The notes under the pieces: model-generated
Database searches by the model: none
Seen by the model: the letters and a program-made list of their open reading frames with translations, nothing else
What the model was told of the DNA's origin: nothing
Origin: Commensalibacter intestini A911
Lineage (GTDB): Bacteria; Pseudomonadota; Alphaproteobacteria; Acetobacterales; Acetobacteraceae
Assembly (NCBI RefSeq): GCF_000231445.1
Contig: NZ_AGFR01000010.1
Coordinates: 62,001-126,000 of the forward strand
Direction: 5' to 3'
Length of the DNA stretch: 64,000 bases
In this document: piece by piece, positions 44,825 to 55,572 of the stretch
Position numbering within the stretch: position 1 is the first letter of the stretch
How the letters are laid out: each line of letters starts with the position of its first letter
Made by a program: the position numbers and the translations under genes

Positions 44825-45606
44825 TTATTGAGCAACATACCCACCATCAACAAGAATAGCAGCTCCATTCACAAAGGTAGCTTCGTCACTGGCAAGGAAC
44901 GCAACAACATTGGCGACTTCTTCTGGTTTACCTAGACGGCCAATTGGATGTAATTTAACAAGTGATTTTTTAAAGTCTGGTGGAAAAGCATCGAGTAAAG
45001 GTGTATCGATATATGCGGGACAAACTGCATTAACGCGAACATTTTTGGCAGCATAATCAATGGCTAAAGTCTCGGTTAATAATTTACCCCCCCCTTTTTG
45101 GAGGCAGAATATGCTGTCAGACCACTTTTTCCAACCCAAGAGTGAATAGATCCACAATTTACAATGACTCCAGCTTTATTTTCTTTTAACCAATACTCAA
45201 TGGCGTATTTATCTAATAAATAAACAGCACTAAGGTTAATATCGATTAGTCTTTTCCAATGAGCAAAGTCTAGTTGATCAATAGAGCCGTCTTGTGCAAT
45301 GCCAGCATTTGCAAAAATAATATCTAAACCACCAAAATGTTGCAGTGTTTTTTCAATGAGTGCTTTGTTTTCATCTTCGCTAGCAACATTAATTTTAAAA
45401 AAGAGTGTTTTATGTCCTGCGGTATTAAGACTGTCGGAAAGTTGTTGTCCGTGATCGCTGAGGTCAGCAATAACAACATTTGCACCAAGGTGACAGAATT
45501 TTTCTACGGTTGCTTTGCCAATACCACTAGCGCCACCTGTAATAATAATTGTTTTATTTTTAAAACTCATTTTATTCTCCTGTTTATATTGAGTGTCATA
45601 TATCAA
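44825..45606 (-). pseudogene. Short-chain dehydrogenase/reductase, split by a frameshift at a G8 tract
   Basis: Reading on the minus strand from the ATG at 45570, the first part encodes the Rossmann start TIIITGGASGIGKATVEKF and NAGIAQDGS, with the catalytic Ser and Tyr-x3-Lys region SGLTAYSASK. At a run of eight G (C8 on the plus strand at 45087-45094) the frame is lost and the last part continues in another frame as GGGKLLTETLAIDYAAKNVR and the C-terminal VNGAAILVDGGYVAQ. A shift of one or two bases in the tract would restore one protein of about 247 residues. The result is either phase variation by slipped-strand mispairing, an inactive gene, or a read error in the tract. Substrate unknown; 3-hydroxybutyrate dehydrogenase-like members are closest by eye. 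Confidence 0.88.
45087..45094. repeat. Homopolymer C8/G8 tract in the SDR gene
   Basis: Eight consecutive C on the plus strand, inside the coding part of the SDR, followed by T5. In this AT-rich genome such a run is unusual and is the point at which the reading frame breaks. Confidence 0.95.
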
Positions 45607-45864
45607 AGGGGCAATAGTTCATTGGTTATGTAAAACGAATACTTAATGGAAATGCTATCATGGAATTTTAGTATTAATACTTTGTTTTTATTCAATATTT
45701 TGTGATATTTAAACTGTGTATTGAGTGTTTTAGAGATAAAAACTGTGATGTTTATGTCTATAATATGAATATAAGCCGCCTCTATATTGACTTGTTTTGC
45801 AAAACCACAGAGCATATTTGCAGTCTATGTTTTTTATTCATTCAATTGGCAGTCAAGGAGAATG

Positions 45865-47505
45865 ATGGTGGTATTGATGAAGGCTATTTTTTCTTATAAA
45901 AATGTAGGAATATTATTGGCATGTTCTGGTTTGGTGAGTGTAAGCTCTTATGCTGTTGCCAGCCCAAGCCAACCTGTGCAAAGTCCTGTTTATTTACAGT
46001 ATGTCCAGCAATTAAAAAAAGCACCTGAGCATAAAGTTTTGATGTTTGCTGGTAAAGAAGATATTCAACCTTACTCTTTGTTTGTGCATTCTCCTAGGAT
46101 TTTGCCTCTTTTGAAAAATCAATATGATACGTCTTCTTTGGATGCTGTCATTAAAGCTACGCAAGAAACTCGCCATATTGCGGTTACCAAACATCCTTGG
46201 GGCACATTTGTTCAAGCGGCTAGTTTTGGATCTCAAGACATGGCATCTGAAACCAATTATGATGCCATTTGGGTACGCGATAGTGTTTGGGGATATTTGG
46301 CATTAGATAGTCAGCCTGATACGCAACCTGTGGCGCATCAAGTCCTGTTAACACTATGGGATTATATGGCAACACCGCATCAAATTGACAGAATGAAAGC
46401 CATTATTGCCAATCCTGCGTTGGTGGATGCTAAAGATGGTCAAATGAATGTTCCGCATATTCGTTTTAATAGTTCTTCTGCACAATTTGATGATGTTCAG
46501 GAAAATGGAAAACCTCAACCTTGGACGCATAAGCAAAATGATGCATTAGGATTATTTATGGATGCAACTTTGCAAGAAGTGCAAGATCAAAAAATTAAAG
46601 CGGATGAGTGGAGTAAGGATCAACGTTTAGATGCGTTAATTTACTTGGTGGGGTATTTAGATAAAGCACGTTTCTATCAAATGGAAGATTCTGGAGCATG
46701 GGAAGAAAATGCGCGGTTAAATACATCTTCTGTCGCGTTGGTTACGTCTGCTTTGGAAAATTTGCAAGGGATGATTGCAAAACCGCAGGGTGCAGAAAAA
46801 CCATTTGTAGAAGCTTTGCGTGCGCGTGCGCAAGAACTTAAATTAGAGCATTTTATTACGTCTGAAAATCTTTCTCGTTTAGTCAGTTTAGGATATCAAC
46901 GTATTGATAAGCAATTGGTAATTGGTGGAGAATCTCCAGATTATCCCAAAACAGATTCCAGATATCGTCAAGCAGATGCTGCATTGTTAAATTTGATTTA
47001 TCCAGCCCGTTTACATCGCTTAACGATCAAACAAAAAGAACATGTTTTAGAGATTGTTGCCCCATTAATGGGAGATATTGGTATTCGTCGTTATTTTAAT
47101 GATGATTATCAGTCCGCGAATTTTTGGTTCCATAATATTAAAACCGATACCGATAGTGCCAGTCATGCAGAGCGTAAGAAACAATTTATTCCAGGAACTG
47201 AGGCTCAGTGGTTTTTTGACTCTTGGTATGCCAAAGCTGCTTTGATTGTGTATAAAGAAAGCCATAATCCACATTATAGAGCATTGGCAGTTCGTTCGAT
47301 GAACCACGCATTGGCGCAAATTACGGGTGAGAATATGGTGGGAGCTAATGCAAAGCCAGTAGCAGCAATGGCTTTACCTGAAAGTTATAACTTTATTGCA
47401 GATCAGGGCGAGTTATGGGAAGCAGCAAGCCCAATTACACCGCTGAATTGGTCGAAAGCATCGATGACATTAATGTTGGAAGAAATGAAAGCTGATTTGA
47501 AGTAA
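45865..47505 (+). CDS. Exported GH15-like (alpha/alpha)6-barrel protein
   Basis: A 546-residue exported protein with a signal peptide (hydrophobic core VGILLACSGLVSVSSYA, cleavage near AVASP). The mature part is helical and resembles the GH15/phosphorylase-kinase-like (alpha/alpha)6 barrel: TNYDAIWVRDSVWGYLALDS, WFFDSWYAKAALIVY, LPESYNFIADQGELWEAASP with several acidic residues at likely catalytic positions. It may cleave or modify an alpha-glucan or other sugar, but the substrate cannot be told. The best ATG is 45865 after AAGGAG; ATG 45862 and GTG 45868 are alternatives. A hairpin terminator follows at 47518-47551. Confidence 0.75.
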   Translation: MVVLMKAIFSYKNVGILLACSGLVSVSSYAVASPSQPVQSPVYLQYVQQLKKAPEHKVLMFAGKEDIQPYSLFVHSPRILPLLKNQYDTSSLDAVIKATQETRHIAVTKHPWGTFVQAASFGSQDMASETNYDAIWVRDSVWGYLALDSQPDTQPVAHQVLLTLWDYMATPHQIDRMKAIIANPALVDAKDGQMNVPHIRFNSSSAQFDDVQENGKPQPWTHKQNDALGLFMDATLQEVQDQKIKADEWSKDQRLDALIYLVGYLDKARFYQMEDSGAWEENARLNTSSVALVTSALENLQGMIAKPQGAEKPFVEALRARAQELKLEHFITSENLSRLVSLGYQRIDKQLVIGGESPDYPKTDSRYRQADAALLNLIYPARLHRLTIKQKEHVLEIVAPLMGDIGIRRYFNDDYQSANFWFHNIKTDTDSASHAERKKQFIPGTEAQWFFDSWYAKAALIVYKESHNPHYRALAVRSMNHALAQITGENMVGANAKPVAAMALPESYNFIADQGELWEAASPITPLNWSKASMTLMLEEMKADLK

Positions 47506-47517
47506 TAGATATCACAA

Positions 47518-47551
47518 AAGATCAATGCTTTTTATATAAAGCATTGATCTT
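47518..47551. terminator. Terminator between the GH15-like and GH32 genes
   Basis: Stem AAGATCAATGCTT (47518-47530) and AAGCATTGATCTT (47539-47551), perfect 13 bases, with an eight-base loop. It lies between two converging genes and can end both transcripts. Confidence 0.8.
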
Positions 47552-47610
47552 GTAGTTATTAATAATGTGTTACTTAATCTTTTTTATTATTTATAAAAAA
47601 GAATAGAATT

Positions 47611-49065
47611 TTACTCTGAACAGTTAGAAAAAATATTAGAAAGTTTCCAGAATTCAGATGTGGAGATTACTGCTTCGCCATTCTCTGCATAGAAAGAGAT
47701 TTTAGCATTTCCATTTGTTGGATAGAAGTTACTGGTCAAAGAATACTCGCCATCATTAACAAAAACTTCAATAGAAGAAGCATCGACAAAAATATGTAAA
47801 TTGATTTTTGAACATGCAACTAATGGAATGCTGCGTGCTGTATTAAGAGTTGAATCTTTACTTTCTCGTTTTAATACTAGACGTTGAGATTGTGCATCGA
47901 TGAATAACTTTGCACCATCTCCAATAGCAATGCCATATTGTTCAGCGGTACTATTTGCTAGGTCAAAAGAGATTTTATATTCCTGATATTGTTCTGCTAA
48001 AGTAGAGCTAATATTAGTAAGAGAAAATGGTTTCAGCGTAGTGTAATCAGATCTAAGTTGTTCAAGTTCAACGATAGGTGTGCATAATAAACGACCATGT
48101 TCAGTATACTTAACTTCACGAGGAAGCGTAAATGCACCAGCCCATCCTTGTTTTTGAGTAGGCATGGGTGAATTCCACATATTCATCCAGCCAACCATAA
48201 TGCGACGACCATCTGCAGCTGTAAAAGATTGTGGTGCATAAAAATCATGTCCATGATCAATTTCTTTAAATTCCTCTTGAACAGTATAAAAAGTATCATT
48301 TTCCCATACACCACAACGATAACCACTTTGGTATAAATTACGATAATCATACCCTTGAGCAGGAATACCTTGAGGGGAAGTGATTAAGATAACTTTATTA
48401 TTTACATTAAAAAAGTCAGGACATTCCCACATAAATCCTTCGTCAGATGTTTCTGCTTGGTCTAAAACTCTCACAAAGGTCCAATCTGTTAAATTAGAGG
48501 ATTGATATAATCTGACTTCGCCAAGGTTATTTTCTGGCCGTGCACCTACAACCATCCACCATGAATTTCTGGCTCGCCATACCTTTGGATCACGGAAATG
48601 CATAATGCCTTCTGGTGGATAGAGTACGGGGCCGTGCTTAATAAAGTTAATACCATCCGTGCTGGTTGCTAAACATTGAACTTGACGAATATGGGTATCA
48701 TCACCTTCTTTGCCTAGCCATACGTTACCTGTATAAATTAATGTTAATACACCATTATTATTGACAGCAGAACCAGAATAACATCCACCACGATCATAAT
48801 CTTCATCAGGATAAAGTGCGATTGGAAGATGTTCCCAATGTACTAAGTCTTTACTGATGACATGTCCCCAATGCATTGGGCCCCATTTGGGTGCATAAGG
48901 ATAGTGTTGAAAGAAAAAATGATAATAACCGTTAATGTAAATCAGTCCATTTGGATCATTGATCCATCCAGATTCTGCGGCAATATGAAATTTTGGATAA
49001 TATAAATTATCAACTGTTTTTGCTGTATTCTTAACGAAGATATCAGCATTTGATAGTGTTTCCAT
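47611..49065 (-). CDS. GH32 sucrose/beta-fructoside hydrolase
   Basis: A 484-residue enzyme of glycoside hydrolase family 32, cleaving sucrose, sucrose-6-phosphate or fructans. The five-blade propeller motifs are clear: WINDPNG (nucleophile Asp) near residue 35, FRDPKVW (transition-state stabiliser) and WECPDFF (acid/base Glu), plus the C-terminal beta-sandwich with SSIEVFVNDGE. No signal peptide is seen, so it works in the cytoplasm. No sugar phosphotransferase or sucrose permease gene is beside it, so sucrose and sucrose-6-phosphate cannot be told apart. It converges on the exported GH15-like gene. Confidence 0.93.
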   Translation of the reverse strand: METLSNADIFVKNTAKTVDNLYYPKFHIAAESGWINDPNGLIYINGYYHFFFQHYPYAPKWGPMHWGHVISKDLVHWEHLPIALYPDEDYDRGGCYSGSAVNNNGVLTLIYTGNVWLGKEGDDTHIRQVQCLATSTDGINFIKHGPVLYPPEGIMHFRDPKVWRARNSWWMVVGARPENNLGEVRLYQSSNLTDWTFVRVLDQAETSDEGFMWECPDFFNVNNKVILITSPQGIPAQGYDYRNLYQSGYRCGVWENDTFYTVQEEFKEIDHGHDFYAPQSFTAADGRRIMVGWMNMWNSPMPTQKQGWAGAFTLPREVKYTEHGRLLCTPIVELEQLRSDYTTLKPFSLTNISSTLAEQYQEYKISFDLANSTAEQYGIAIGDGAKLFIDAQSQRLVLKRESKDSTLNTARSIPLVACSKINLHIFVDASSIEVFVNDGEYSLTSNFYPTNGNAKISFYAENGEAVISTSEFWKLSNIFSNCSE

Positions 49066-49426
49066 TGTAAATACCTTTTTATTTAAAGTAATAAACTTAA
49101 ATGTAGTTCAAATTTTATAAAATTATACATATGTATAGTTTGTAGTTAATATCATGATATCTTTAATTATTATACTATACTTTTTAAATTTGTTACAATT
49201 AAAAAATGATTTTTTATTTTTTTAAATAAAACAGTTAATTGATGAGGTTTTATTGTGGATGATATACTATCAATCAATGATGTTTTTTTGATGTGTATTC
49301 GCCTAAGGAACTAATTGTATAAAAAATATTTTATACCCATAAAATAAAGTGCTTGCATTATTTCTAATTTTTTTTTAAAAGAACATTGTCTTTTGACATG
49401 ATTATCTGCTAAGAGAAATTATATAA
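49066..49426. other. AT-rich gene-free region upstream of the GH32 gene and tRNA-Leu
   Basis: About 360 bases with no convincing frame. It holds the promoters of the GH32 gene (minus) and of tRNA-Leu (plus); TTGACA at about 49394 and A/T-rich elements are present, but no pair is convincing enough to call. Confidence 0.4.
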
Positions 49427-49510
49427 GCGAGAGTGACGGAACGGTAGACGTAGTCGACTCAAAATCGACCGCCGCAAGGCGTGGGGGTTCAAATCCCCCC
49501 TTTCGCACCA
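49427..49510 (+). tRNA. tRNA-Leu (anticodon CAA)
   Basis: Acceptor GCGAGAG pairs with CTTTCGC (one G-T), the anticodon stem GTCGA/TCGAC encloses the loop CTCAAAA with anticodon CAA, and a long variable arm (CGCCGCAAGGCG region) marks a class II tRNA as expected for Leu. T arm GGGGGTTCAAATCCCCC and encoded CCA at 49508-49510. It reads UUG codons. Confidence 0.95.
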
Positions 49511-49568
49511 ATTGCACGTTGAGATAAAAATAATAACGTGCTTGATGTGATTGTGAGCTCTTATATCA

Positions 49569-50735
49569 ATGTCAAATATTCAAAATAAACCCCTTAAAAA
49601 ACCAAATAATCCTAGTTTTTCTTCTGGTCCTTGTGCAAAGCGTCCCGGTTGGACTCTCAATGTATTACAAGACGCGTTAGTCGGACGTTCTCATCGTTCA
49701 GGTGAGGGGCGGGCAAAGTTAAATGAAGTTATTACGCTTTCTTCTGAAATTTTAGGGATTCCCGAAGACTGGAAAGTTGGAATTATTCCTGCATCAGATA
49801 CGGGTGCGGTTGAGTTGGCATTATGGGCAATTCTTGGATCTCGCCCTGTTGATATGCTTTCTTTTGACAGTTTTTCAGCGGAATGGGTAACGGATGTTGT
49901 TAAACAATTAAAATTACCAGACGCAAATATTTTACATGCTGATTATGGTGAATTGCCTGATTTGCAAAAAATCAATTGGGCTCATGATGTTGTAATGGTT
50001 TGGAATGGAACGACTTCTGGTGTAAAAATTCCAAACGGTGATTTTATTCCACAAGATCATGATGGGTTGGTTATTTGTGATGCAACGTCTGCGGCATTTG
50101 CAATGGATTTGCATTGGTCAAAACTAGACGTTGTGACATGGTCTTGGCAGAAAGCTTTGGGTGGGGAAGCAGCTCATGGTATGATGGCGTTGTCTCCTAA
50201 AGCGGTAAAACGGTTAGAAGAAACAGAGCAATTACGTCCATTACCAAAGATTTTCCGAGTCCTTAAACAAGGGAAATTAAACGATAAGATTTTTGAAGGC
50301 GATACCATTAATACCCCGTCTATGTTGTGTGTAGAAGATGCTCTGGATGGATTGCGTTGGGCGCAATCAATGGGTGGATTGTCAGGGTTAAAGAAGCGTT
50401 GCGATCAAAATTTAGCGGTTATTTCTACATGGGTTGCAAAAACACCTTGGGTCGAGTTTTTGGCAACTAAAGAAGAATTTCGTTCAAATACCTCTATCTG
50501 TTTAAAAATTGTTGATCCCTGGTTTGTTGGATTGGATGCCAAAGAACAAAAAGTTGCTTTTTCTAAAATTACAAAATTAATTGCAGAAGAAAAAGCAGGC
50601 TATGATTTGGCGAGCTATCGTGATGCACCTTTGGGATTACGGATCTGGGGTGGGGCAACGGTAGAAACCTCTGATATTGAATTATTATTGCCGTGGCTCG
50701 ATTGGGCATTTGCTTTTGTTAAGTCTACATATTAA
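49569..50735 (+). CDS. serC: Phosphoserine aminotransferase
   Basis: Second step of serine synthesis; PLP-dependent transamination of 3-phosphohydroxypyruvate. The 388-residue protein has [12 protein letters not shown] at the N-terminus, [28 protein letters not shown] and the PLP lysine in [15 protein letters not shown] near residue 196. This is the alphaproteobacterial type of SerC. The usual neighbour serA is not present; hisZ follows after 47 bases. Confidence 0.94.
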   Translation: MSNIQNKPLKKPNNPSFSSGPCAKRPGWTLNVLQDALVGRSHRSGEGRAKLNEVITLSSEILGIPEDWKVGIIPASDTGAVELALWAILGSRPVDMLSFDSFSAEWVTDVVKQLKLPDANILHADYGELPDLQKINWAHDVVMVWNGTTSGVKIPNGDFIPQDHDGLVICDATSAAFAMDLHWSKLDVVTWSWQKALGGEAAHGMMALSPKAVKRLEETEQLRPLPKIFRVLKQGKLNDKIFEGDTINTPSMLCVEDALDGLRWAQSMGGLSGLKKRCDQNLAVISTWVAKTPWVEFLATKEEFRSNTSICLKIVDPWFVGLDAKEQKVAFSKITKLIAEEKAGYDLASYRDAPLGLRIWGGATVETSDIELLLPWLDWAFAFVKSTY

Positions 50736-50782
50736 TATCAACGCCGTTATTTATTATTATATTTGAGGTAAAGCGCTATCCT

Positions 50783-51934
50783 ATGATTGAAGATTCAGAA
50801 ATGAGCAATGCTCTATTACCAATAGGGTTTTGTGATCTTTTGCCCTCTGATGCAGAGGCAGAAGCCTGTGTGGTGAAATGGATGATGGATGCGTTTGCTG
50901 ATTATGGATATGAACGGGTCAGCCCTCCTTTGTTAGAGTTCGAACAAAGTTTGTTGTCACATGCAGGTTCTGGGATTGCGGATCAAACATTCCGTGTGAT
51001 GGACCCTGAAACCCATTATATGATGGGATTGCGCCCTGATATTACCCCACAAATTGCACGGATTGCAGCAACTCGCTTGATTAATTCTCCACGTCCATTA
51101 CGTCTTTCTTATGCGGGTGCGTGTGTATTAGTGAGTGGTGCAAAACATAATGCTTCCAGACAAATCTTACAGGCTGGGATAGAGTTGATTGGGATTGATA
51201 GCCCTCAGGCAGATGCTGAAATTATCACAATTACGGCTGAGGCTTTGGCGTCTGCTGGTGTTTCATCAATGTCTTTTGACTTAATGATGCCTCAACTTGC
51301 AAATAGCATTATTCAAACAGAAGAGTTTAGTGAGCACCAACGCAAAGGATTATTACGTGCGTTGGATCGTAAAGACGTGGCTGCAGTTCAACATTACGCA
51401 GGAAATCTTGCAGATACGTTAACAACGATGTTACAAGCTGCTGGGCCTGCTGACCGTGCGATTGAGATTTTACAAGGCTTGGATTTACCCCTAGAAGCAC
51501 AACAGATTTTAGAACGTTTATTAACATCGGTTAAAGCAGTTCAAGCGCATAATCCAGAGTTACAATTAACGATTGATCCTGTTGAGTTTCGTGGATGGAA
51601 TTATCATACAGGATTATGTTTTGCTGTTTACGTTCCAGGGATTAGCGGTGAAGTTGGAAAAGGTGGTCGTTATTTGTCAAATAATGGCGAGCCAGCATGT
51701 GGATTGACCTTGCGTCCAGATCTTTTATTGCCATTGATTGATTTTGATCAATATAGTCGTCAACGTGTTTTTGTTCCTTTTGGTCATACGATTGAGGAAT
51801 TAAGAGGATTGCGGAAAGATGGGTATATTTTAATCATGGGCTTGAAAGCTGATGAAAATATAACCGAGGAAGCACATCGTTTAAAATGTTCGTTTATTTA
51901 TAAAAATAAAGAATTACAGCCTGTTTCAGTGTAA
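50783..51934 (+). CDS. hisZ: ATP phosphoribosyltransferase regulatory subunit
   Basis: HisZ is a HisRS-like protein that binds and activates the short HisG enzyme in histidine synthesis. The 383-residue protein has the class II core text LPIGFCDLLPSDAEAEACVV, RPDITPQIARIAATRL and GAGVELIGIDSPQADAE-like IQAGIELIGID, and FRGWNYHTGLCFAVYVPGI, but lacks the C-terminal anticodon-binding domain of true HisRS. It sits between serC and purA in the conserved alphaproteobacterial order. The ATG at 50783 may be preceded by a later ATG at 50801 that gives a shorter N-terminus. Confidence 0.9.
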   Translation: MIEDSEMSNALLPIGFCDLLPSDAEAEACVVKWMMDAFADYGYERVSPPLLEFEQSLLSHAGSGIADQTFRVMDPETHYMMGLRPDITPQIARIAATRLINSPRPLRLSYAGACVLVSGAKHNASRQILQAGIELIGIDSPQADAEIITITAEALASAGVSSMSFDLMMPQLANSIIQTEEFSEHQRKGLLRALDRKDVAAVQHYAGNLADTLTTMLQAAGPADRAIEILQGLDLPLEAQQILERLLTSVKAVQAHNPELQLTIDPVEFRGWNYHTGLCFAVYVPGISGEVGKGGRYLSNNGEPACGLTLRPDLLLPLIDFDQYSRQRVFVPFGHTIEELRGLRKDGYILIMGLKADENITEEAHRLKCSFIYKNKELQPVSV

Positions 51935-51977
51935 GTTTATTTTGTGTTGTTGGCTGTTTTTATTTAACGTGATTTAA

Positions 51978-53294
<1,317 letters not shown>

Positions 53295-53323
53295 CAAGTT
53301 TAATCTAAAATTATTTCTATTTT

Positions 53324-53351
53324 AAAAGGATAGTTTAAACGCTATCCTTTT
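53324..53351 (+). terminator. Terminator of purA
   Basis: Stem AAAAGGATAG (53324-53333) and CTATCCTTTT (53342-53351) with an eight-base loop and further T residues. Confidence 0.88.
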
Positions 53352-53383
53352 TTTATGTCTGTTTTATTGAGTAAATAAGAAGA

Positions 53384-53980
53384 ATGAATTATTTTTTAAA
53401 GAAAATTGGTTATAAGCAAGATCGCTTATCTATTGGTTTACATAGATTGAGTATTGCTTTGATTATTATTAGTGCAATGTATATACCCATTTTTTTTCAT
53501 AAACAGAGCAATTTCTTTTATATATGTATTGCTGATATTTTAATTTATTTATTTTTTACTTTATTGGCGTTTGTTATATCAGGATGTAGATATGGTTTTC
53601 GGCAATATCAGCCACAAAAATTTTCCCAGTTACAGAAACAAAAAATAAACTTTCTTTATTTCTTCTCTTTAAAACAAATGGGAATAAAAAATGATGCGAT
53701 ATTTTATATTATACAAGGTATAGGTGCAGGTTGTGCATTGTTAGTTATTATACCATTTATTGGAATGTTTGTATTAATGTGTGGATTGTGTTTTGTTACT
53801 AATCCTTGGCCGACTGAAGAATATTTTTATGATATTGGAATAGGAATATCATCTGGAAAAGATTTACTGAGTGTATTCGTGACAGCTATAATCATCGGTG
53901 CTTTAATATATGTACCATTTATTCTGCTTGCATGGGTTTGGTCAGGTTTTTTGTATGGAGTTGTTCAAAAAGATTCATGA
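53384..53980 (+). CDS. Small membrane protein of unknown function
   Basis: The 198-residue protein has four to five hydrophobic segments (LIIISAMYIPIFF, IYLFFTLLAFVIS, IGAGCALLVIIPFIGMFVLM, VTAIIIGALIYVPFILLAW) and no recognised domain. The first 35 residues are basic and polar. The codons are AT-rich and unlike the neighbouring purA. It is 41 bases before alsD in the same orientation and may share a transcript with it. A role in transport or envelope is possible but not supported. Confidence 0.6.
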   Translation: MNYFLKKIGYKQDRLSIGLHRLSIALIIISAMYIPIFFHKQSNFFYICIADILIYLFFTLLAFVISGCRYGFRQYQPQKFSQLQKQKINFLYFFSLKQMGIKNDAIFYIIQGIGAGCALLVIIPFIGMFVLMCGLCFVTNPWPTEEYFYDIGIGISSGKDLLSVFVTAIIIGALIYVPFILLAWVWSGFLYGVVQKDS

Positions 53981-54020
53981 TATCACTTAACATAAAAACA
54001 ATAAAATAAAGGATGAATAA

Positions 54021-54725
54021 ATGACTAAAATAGTTCAATTCTCGACGATTGGTGCTTTGATGGCGGGGCATTTAGAGGGTGAGAAACAATTTTCCAAAGT
54101 TTGTTGTGGGTGTAATTTTGGATTGGGGTGCTCTGCGGATATGGATGGAGAATTAACGATCTATGATGGGCAGGCTTATGAGGCAACGGCAGGTCAATCT
54201 CTAGAAACCTTGAATTTTGCAGAGAAAGTTCCTTTTATTCAAATCACAGCGTTTAAACCAGAGCAACGACATGATGTTGATAATATAGATCATACCAATA
54301 TCGAGGCATGCTTAACGCGTTTTATTCAACCAAAGAATATTTTTCTAGCCGTTTCAGTCGAAGGGGTTTTTGAGAAAATAACCATTCGCAGGCCTCATAG
54401 AGCAGCAGAAGGGCAGGTGCGTAATGTCAGTCAAATTGCAGTAGCTCAACAAGTGGATACACATTGTCAAATTGAAGGCAGACTCATTGGGTTTTGGACA
54501 CCAGAGTTATTTGGCCGTGTTTCTGTGCCAGGGTTTCATTTCCATTTCTTAGATCAACAAAAGAAAATTAGTGGTCATGTGTTAGAGTTCTCAATGAAAA
54601 AAGCACAATTAAGCTTTGAGGAAAAGCAAACATTAGAAGTGACTAATCCGAAAAGCAAATCTTATAAAGACATGAATATTGATGTGACTATGCTGGATGA
54701 AATGATCCATAAGGTTGAAAAATAG
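54021..54725 (+). CDS. Alpha-acetolactate decarboxylase
   Basis: Converts acetolactate to acetoin, part of the neutral-end-product pathway. The 234-residue protein has the family pattern VPGFHFHFLDQQKKISGHV with the three zinc-binding His in FHFHF and SGH, and the conserved stretch FAEKVPFIQITAF earlier. The acetolactate synthase gene is not adjacent. The start ATG follows AAAGGATGAATAA. Together with adhE and focA it points to fermentation of sugars. Confidence 0.9.
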   Translation: MTKIVQFSTIGALMAGHLEGEKQFSKVCCGCNFGLGCSADMDGELTIYDGQAYEATAGQSLETLNFAEKVPFIQITAFKPEQRHDVDNIDHTNIEACLTRFIQPKNIFLAVSVEGVFEKITIRRPHRAAEGQVRNVSQIAVAQQVDTHCQIEGRLIGFWTPELFGRVSVPGFHFHFLDQQKKISGHVLEFSMKKAQLSFEEKQTLEVTNPKSKSYKDMNIDVTMLDEMIHKVEK

Positions 54726-54767
54726 CCATTTAATTGCTATTGAGCTGTGCTGTTAAGGGGATATTAT

Positions 54768-55550
54768 ATGTTGCGATGTGATCAATTATTTGTTTTGTTG
54801 GGGGTTTGTTCTGTATTAACAGCGTGTGGGCCAAATGAGTATTATGTGCCAGTGAATAATCAAGTGGGAAATGCGCAACCATTATCAAAAACAAGTGATA
54901 CAATTAGAGTTGTCATGCCATATGATTATCCTCATAATATTGAAGTCGCACGTCAAAAAGGTTCAAATTGGTTGTCATGGTCTAAATTTGCACGATACGA
55001 AATGTCAGCCAAACAACAAACAGAAAGAAGATTACAAGCATTAGGATATAATGTTGTTGATACAGGATTAAATCCTAAGAATGATGGTCATCCGAATGTA
55101 ATTGCATTGGTTGAATCTGCGGAGGATCCGAGTAAAGCACATAATGTAATTCGAACATGGACAGAACCCAGCTATACCGACACAATGGGTAATCCAACGG
55201 CATGGGATACCAAAGCTGTGGCCTATACTATGAAACATATTGATTATAAAGTAACCTTGGTCAGACCTAATGGAAATAATAATCCTTTATTAAAATGTAT
55301 TACTGATAATAATTTTAGTACGGGTTTTTGTATTGCCCCCGAACATCCTGATAATTATGAAGTTATCTTTACAGGAACAGGATCAATGAGTACCGATGCA
55401 AACTCCCCTTCTTATATTCTTGATCATATTACAACGGCAGTTTGGCATGATTATCCAAACATGATGGGACAATATAAAGTCTTTCTCTACAGCCAACCCC
55501 ACCCTGAGGTCATCCGTGTTGAACCTGACAGCCCCAAAAAAGGCTCGTGA
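54768..55550 (+). CDS. Lipoprotein of unknown function
   Basis: A 260-residue protein with a lipobox LTAC near residue 20 (signal peptide core QLFVLLGVCSVLTAC). The mature part has RRLQALGYNVVDTG, and conserved-looking segments with NVIALVESAEDPSKAH. It looks beta/alpha mixed and has three more cysteines. I do not recognise the family. The frame starts at a TTG at 54747, but ATG 54768 follows AAGGGG and begins the signal peptide. It is convergent with the LysR gene. Confidence 0.75.
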   Translation: MLRCDQLFVLLGVCSVLTACGPNEYYVPVNNQVGNAQPLSKTSDTIRVVMPYDYPHNIEVARQKGSNWLSWSKFARYEMSAKQQTERRLQALGYNVVDTGLNPKNDGHPNVIALVESAEDPSKAHNVIRTWTEPSYTDTMGNPTAWDTKAVAYTMKHIDYKVTLVRPNGNNNPLLKCITDNNFSTGFCIAPEHPDNYEVIFTGTGSMSTDANSPSYILDHITTAVWHDYPNMMGQYKVFLYSQPHPEVIRVEPDSPKKGS

Positions 55551-55572
55551 TTATTGGGATTTAATGTCAATT

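Noticed and set aside
45076-45606. Two separate SDR genes at 44825-45157 and 45076-45606
   Set aside because: Together they make one complete SDR, and the break lies in a G8 tract; they are two parts of one gene.
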